The notes under the pieces are model-generated. The model made no database searches. It saw only the letters and a list, made by a program, of their open reading frames with translations, and was not told the origin of the DNA. Shown piece by piece: positions 60,478 through 64,000 of a DNA stretch of 64,000 bases (position 1 is the stretch's first letter; every line of letters starts with the position of its first letter). This DNA is from Planctomycetota bacterium (GTDB lineage: Bacteria; Planctomycetota; UBA1135; UBA2386). The position numbers and the translations under genes were made by a program. The stretch spans positions 1 to 64,000 of the forward strand of contig JANQJF010000005.1 in NCBI GenBank assembly GCA_028281765.1, in the 5' to 3' direction.

Positions 60478-63282
60478 TCACACCGGGTCCGGCCAGAGCT
60501 CCTTCCACTGCGGCGTCACGGCCGCCTGCTGGCCCTGGATCGCACGAAACGCCGCGCCGGTCAGGCGGACCGGCTCGAGCGCGGTTTCGGCGAGCACCTT
60601 GCCGCACGCTTCGACAATTCCGTCGGCGTGCAGGCCGTGGTAGCGGAAGACGTCCTCCGGGGTGCCGGACTTCGAGAACTTCCGCACCGCGAGGCCGACC
60701 TGACGGACGCCGGCGATCGAGCCGATGTTGTCGAGCAGGCCCTCTTCGCCGTCGTGGACGCTGACGACCGGCGTGCGGCGACCGGCGAGGTCGATCGCGT
60801 CCGCCGTGTCGATCGCCTGGCCGGGCACCGGCGTCAGGTGCAAGGCGCCGTCGACGCGGAGGTTCTTCGTGAGGTGCTCGTACTCGGTCTCGCGGGCGAG
60901 CAGCCCGGCGAGGAGCTCCGACGAGCTCGCCACGATGACGTTCGCGTAGATGCCGCGGTCGAGCAGCTGCTCGCTCGCCTTGATGGCTTCTTCGACGAGC
61001 GCGCCCATGACGACGATCGTGACGACATTCTCGCCCGGGTTGTAGCCGCGGTACCCGAGGTAGTCGATGAGGTAGTAGCCGCCGCGCAGCACGTCCTGAC
61101 GCGTAGCCTCCATGATCGACGCGTCGTCGGCCGCGGGCACTTCGCCCTCGAACAGCCCGCCGTCACTCGGCTTCGCGCTGAGCTCGGCGCCGGGCGGCAC
61201 GTCCTTCTTGAAGCGGACCTGCTTGCGCAGGTTCGTCAGCAACGCCTTCTGCTGGATCGCGCACGTTGACGCGCGGATCAGCACGGCGCTGCGGTTTTCG
61301 TTGTTGCCGGAGAAGTGGCGCTGGATCGCGTCGCACAGGATCCAGTCGAGTTCGATCGCGAAGGACGGTTCCCACGTGACCAGGTTGGGCATCTGGATGT
61401 CGGACTTCCAGCTGTGCTGGGCGCCTTCCGGCGCGAGCGCGACGCCCGACGGGGTGCCGACGAGGATGAAGCCCGCGCGCCAATAGACGTTGTAGTAGAG
61501 CTGGTCGAGCGCCCGTTTGATGAAGAAGTCGTAGATCGTCATCATCGGCAGGAACGGGACGCCGGCGAAGCGGCCCATCTTGCCGAGCGAACCGGCGGCC
61601 GACATCGAGTTCGCCTCGGCGATCTCGAAGCGGATGTGGCGGCTCCACGCTTCGTCGGTCGGCGAGAGCATCGGGCGCAGGCGTTCTTTGGCCTCGAGCT
61701 CGCGCTCCCAGTCGGTTTCGCTCTCGGGACCGAAGACCTTCTCGTCCATCGCCGGGTTGATGTTCGTGCTCGTGCCGACGTCCGGCGCGAGCGTCATGAT
61801 CATGTCCGCGACGGCGTTCCAACGCTGTTCGTCCTCGGCGAGGTCCTTGCCGGCCGGCTTTCCAGCCGCCTGGAGCTCGTCCCGCACGCCGATGCGCACG
61901 AGCTTGGCCGCGAGCTGGCCCCACATCCACTGCGTGTGGGCGAGCGGCACGAGCTTGAGGTTGATGTCGAGCGAGTTCGGCAGGCCGCCGACCCCTTCGA
62001 TGGCCTCGGCGACGGTCTGCAGGTTCTGGCGGCAGAGTTCGTCCTGGCGCTCGATGCCCTCACGCAGGAACGCGCCGCGCTCGGCCAAGAACTCGGCCTC
62101 CGTCGAGTCGGTTGCGAACTTCTCGTAGGGCCGGTCGTGCGAGCAGCCGACGTACTCGAGCAGCTCCTTGACTTCGTCTTCGTCGGGAATCGCCGAGTGG
62201 TTGCCGGTCGCGGCGACGCACTTCAGTCGATTCCCCTTGAGGGTGTGCGCGATGATCATGCACGGCGTCGACTTGTCCTTCTTGGACTCCTCGAGCGCTT
62301 CGATCAGTAGCTGCATGTCGTGGCCGCCGAGGTCGAAGAAGATGCGCACCATCTCGTCGTCGTCGAAGCTGTTGACGAGCGCCTTGCACTTCGCGTCGGC
62401 CTTGATCAGCGCCTCGCGGATCAGCTCCGCATCCTTCTTCCAGGCGAGCGTCTGGAAGTGGTAGTCGGTGAAGCCGTTCTCGAGCGCGTTGCGAAGCGCC
62501 GCGCCGCCGGACTTCTTGAAGACCTTCTGCCGCTCGGTGCCGTGCATCAGCTGGATGACGCGCCAGCCGTTGGCTTCGCAGGTGCGCTCGATGCGCGCTG
62601 CATCGGTGCCGTCGAGACCGCGCTTGTTCGGGATGCGCGTGCCGTCGAGGCTCTGGCGGTTGTAGTCGACGATCCACGTCACGTTGCCGAGTTCGCGCTC
62701 CGCCGCTTCGGGCAGTACTTCCATCAGCGAGCCTTCGCGGAACTCCGAGTCACCCATGAGCGACCAGAAGTGCGGCTCGTCGATCGACCAACCGTGCGTG
62801 TTCGCGTAGCGGTACGCGAGCGCGAGGTAGATCGAGTTGACCGGCGGAATGCCGACCGAGCCGGAGGGCAGGAAGTGGAACGAGTCCGGATCCGTGTCCG
62901 CGTGGTACGACTGGAACACCGCGTTGCCGTCGCGCGAGAACGCGCGCAGCTTGTCCATCACCGCTTCGCCTTCGGCGTCGTCGAACCAGCGGCCGTCGGG
63001 GTGGCGCTGCAGTCCGAGGAGATGTTGGAGGGCGTGGTCGACCGGGGAGGCGTGCGGCTTGCAGCAGATGTAGTCGTCCGCCTGCCGAACGACGAGGTGC
63101 AGCGCGGCGAGGATCTCCATGCAGGACGCGCACGCGGCCGGGTGGCCGCCGACCTTCGGATCGCCGGGAGCCTGGTCATCGCGGTGGTTGGCCCGGTAGA
63201 TCATCGCGACCATCTGTGCGAGGGCGCGCCGCGTGATGCTGGCCAGGACCTGAGAATCTTTGCTCATGAGGGTTTGCGGCAT
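60478..63282 (-). CDS. aceE: Pyruvate dehydrogenase E1 component, homodimeric (AceE) type
   Basis: A 934-aa thiamine-diphosphate enzyme of the 2-oxo-acid dehydrogenase E1 single-chain class, decarboxylating pyruvate for acetyl-CoA. The ThDP motif is LMGDSEFREGS to VDYNRQSLDG (GDS...N). AceE-like segments are HTLKGNRLKCVAATGNHSA and LAPEGAQHSWKSDIQMPNLV, followed by a transketolase C-terminal domain (ISIAGVRQVGLAVR-like). It differs from E. coli AceE at many positions, so a related 2-oxo-acid substrate cannot be excluded. No E2 or E3 gene is adjacent. Start 63282 or the second ATG 63267; neither has a clear ribosome-binding site. Confidence 0.83.
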   Translation of the reverse strand: MPQTLMSKDSQVLASITRRALAQMVAMIYRANHRDDQAPGDPKVGGHPAACASCMEILAALHLVVRQADDYICCKPHASPVDHALQHLLGLQRHPDGRWFDDAEGEAVMDKLRAFSRDGNAVFQSYHADTDPDSFHFLPSGSVGIPPVNSIYLALAYRYANTHGWSIDEPHFWSLMGDSEFREGSLMEVLPEAAERELGNVTWIVDYNRQSLDGTRIPNKRGLDGTDAARIERTCEANGWRVIQLMHGTERQKVFKKSGGAALRNALENGFTDYHFQTLAWKKDAELIREALIKADAKCKALVNSFDDDEMVRIFFDLGGHDMQLLIEALEESKKDKSTPCMIIAHTLKGNRLKCVAATGNHSAIPDEDEVKELLEYVGCSHDRPYEKFATDSTEAEFLAERGAFLREGIERQDELCRQNLQTVAEAIEGVGGLPNSLDINLKLVPLAHTQWMWGQLAAKLVRIGVRDELQAAGKPAGKDLAEDEQRWNAVADMIMTLAPDVGTSTNINPAMDEKVFGPESETDWERELEAKERLRPMLSPTDEAWSRHIRFEIAEANSMSAAGSLGKMGRFAGVPFLPMMTIYDFFIKRALDQLYYNVYWRAGFILVGTPSGVALAPEGAQHSWKSDIQMPNLVTWEPSFAIELDWILCDAIQRHFSGNNENRSAVLIRASTCAIQQKALLTNLRKQVRFKKDVPPGAELSAKPSDGGLFEGEVPAADDASIMEATRQDVLRGGYYLIDYLGYRGYNPGENVVTIVVMGALVEEAIKASEQLLDRGIYANVIVASSSELLAGLLARETEYEHLTKNLRVDGALHLTPVPGQAIDTADAIDLAGRRTPVVSVHDGEEGLLDNIGSIAGVRQVGLAVRKFSKSGTPEDVFRYHGLHADGIVEACGKVLAETALEPVRLTGAAFRAIQGQQAAVTPQWKELWPDPV

Positions 63283-63303
63283 TTCTGCTCTAGGGGGCGC
63301 AAG

Positions 63304-63332
63304 AGGTTACGTACTTTCGCGAGAGCGGTAAA
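63304..63332 (-). promoter_or_regulatory. Candidate aceE promoter
   Basis: On the minus strand, TTTACC (63327-63332), a 17-bp spacer and TAACCT (63304-63309), about 20 bp before the first aceE start codon. Confidence 0.35.
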
Positions 63333-63372
63333 GCCGGCGGCATCGGCATCTCGGGACCATGTGGGATGGCGG

Positions 63373-63400
63373 TTGACCGTGCACCTGGCGGGCCTACCCT
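63373..63400 (+). promoter_or_regulatory. Candidate der promoter
   Basis: TTGACC (63373-63378), a 16-bp spacer and TACCCT (63395-63400), 37 bp before the der start. A second -10-like TAGGCT at 63427-63432, five bases before the ATG, could instead give a leaderless mRNA. Confidence 0.4.
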
Positions 63401-63437
63401 TTGCCGCCCTTTCCGCGGATGCTCCGTAGGCTGTCCC

Positions 63438-64000
63438 ATGCCACTTCCCCAGGTCGCGATCGTCGGTAGGCCCAACGTGGGCAAGTCGAGCCTTCTCAAC
63501 AGGCTCGCGGGTCGGCGTGTGTCCATTGTCGAGCCGACGGCCGGCGTCACCCGGGATCGGGTCTCGGCCGAGGTCGAATGGGAGGGGCGGCGATTCCAGC
63601 TGGTCGACACCGGCGGCCTGGGCCTCGTCGACGAGAACAAACTCAAGGACCACATCGAGTCCCAGATTCAGGTCGCGATCGAAGGCGCGGATCTGATCGT
63701 CTTCGTCGTCGATTGCAAAGAGGGCTCGGTGCCGGGGGACCAGCTCGTCGCCCGCAAGCTGCGCCGTCTCGAGAAGGACATCCTGCTCGTCGTCAACAAG
63801 GTCGAGTCGCACTACGAGGAGCTGGAGATCCACGTGTGGGACCGGCTCGGCTTCGGCGAGCCGCTGGCGGTCAGCGCCAAGGAAGGCTTCGGGACCAGCG
63901 ACCTGAAGTCGGCGATCGTCGAGAGACTTCCGGAGGCCACCGAGGAAGAGCTCGGCGAGGAGCCGCTGAAGTTCGCGGTGGTCGGCAAGCGCAACTCGGG
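63438..64000 (+). CDS. der: Ribosome biogenesis GTPase Der (EngA), 5' part only
   Basis: The reading frame runs off the window after 187 codons. Der is a double-GTPase needed for 50S subunit assembly. First G domain: G1 GRPNVGKSS, G2 in AGVTRDR, G3 DTGG, G4 as NKVES (Glu where Asp is usual, a variant that also occurs in other Der first domains as far as I recall), G5 VSAKEG. The second G domain begins at FAVVGKRNSG, at the window edge. The ATG 63438 sits directly before the G1 region, as in the family. Confidence 0.93.
   Translation, partial: MPLPQVAIVGRPNVGKSSLLNRLAGRRVSIVEPTAGVTRDRVSAEVEWEGRRFQLVDTGGLGLVDENKLKDHIESQIQVAIEGADLIVFVVDCKEGSVPGDQLVARKLRRLEKDILLVVNKVESHYEELEIHVWDRLGFGEPLAVSAKEGFGTSDLKSAIVERLPEATEEELGEEPLKFAVVGKRNS

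Noticed and set aside
63600-63830. Glu for Asp in the G4 motif of Der (NKVE) as a defect
   Set aside because: A Glu at this place in the first G domain is a tolerated variant as far as I know; the other motifs are intact.

Overview
High-GC (about two-thirds G+C) chromosomal DNA, gene-dense, with no rRNA, tRNA, CRISPR array or intact mobile element recognised. The gene content points to a Gram-negative member of the Planctomycetota (inference from content, no marker phylogeny possible here): lipid A/LPS genes (lpxK, a lipid A acyltransferase, hldE, a WaaP/InaA-like kinase, lptE), bamD, two ECF sigma factors fused through a membrane helix to large beta-sandwich regions, a Ser/Thr kinase with a sulfatase-modifying-factor (FGE-like) domain, a PEP-CTERM protein, oversized pilin-like proteins, and a small histone-fold protein.

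Layout. 1-6250: possible IS-end repeats, two unrecognised proteins, the first membrane-tethered ECF sigma factor, and typA converging on it. 6250-8500: a candidate structured small RNA with a perfect intrinsic terminator, then a secreted surface protein. 8500-14800: endonuclease III, a MITE-like 169-bp inverted-repeat element, and a minus-strand operon of an M28 peptidase and a heterodimeric ABC exporter. 14976-24602: two prepilin-like proteins, RNA polymerase omega, the kinase and an exported Lys/Pro-rich protein. 24689-29582: a lipid A/heptose run (fabD, lpxK, acyltransferase, hldE, rfaE2-like). 29824-38029: glutamate dehydrogenase, LPS-kinase-like protein, RNase P RNA, the PEP-CTERM protein, and the asmA-like/manC/ruvX operon. 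38270: histone-like gene with its own strong hairpin. 38535-47638: a nine-gene minus-strand run bamD-lptE-ftsH-folP-cdaA-cdaR-glmM-tsaB-GNAT that contains the classic c-di-AMP module. 47712-52641: MscS-like channel and the second membrane-tethered sigma factor. 52756-64000: recO/corC, a GGDEF protein, a third ECF-like sigma factor, hutI, htrA, a homodimeric-type pyruvate dehydrogenase E1, and the start of der.

How it fits together: most of the window is envelope biogenesis (LPS, outer membrane assembly, cell-wall precursor GlmM under likely c-di-AMP control) plus signalling. The most unusual items are the two sigma-helix-repeat fusion proteins, the small histone, the unassigned structured RNA upstream of typA, and the kinase/FGE/NTF2-like fusion. 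Long ORFs antisense to real genes are common here and are artefacts of G+C-biased third codon positions.
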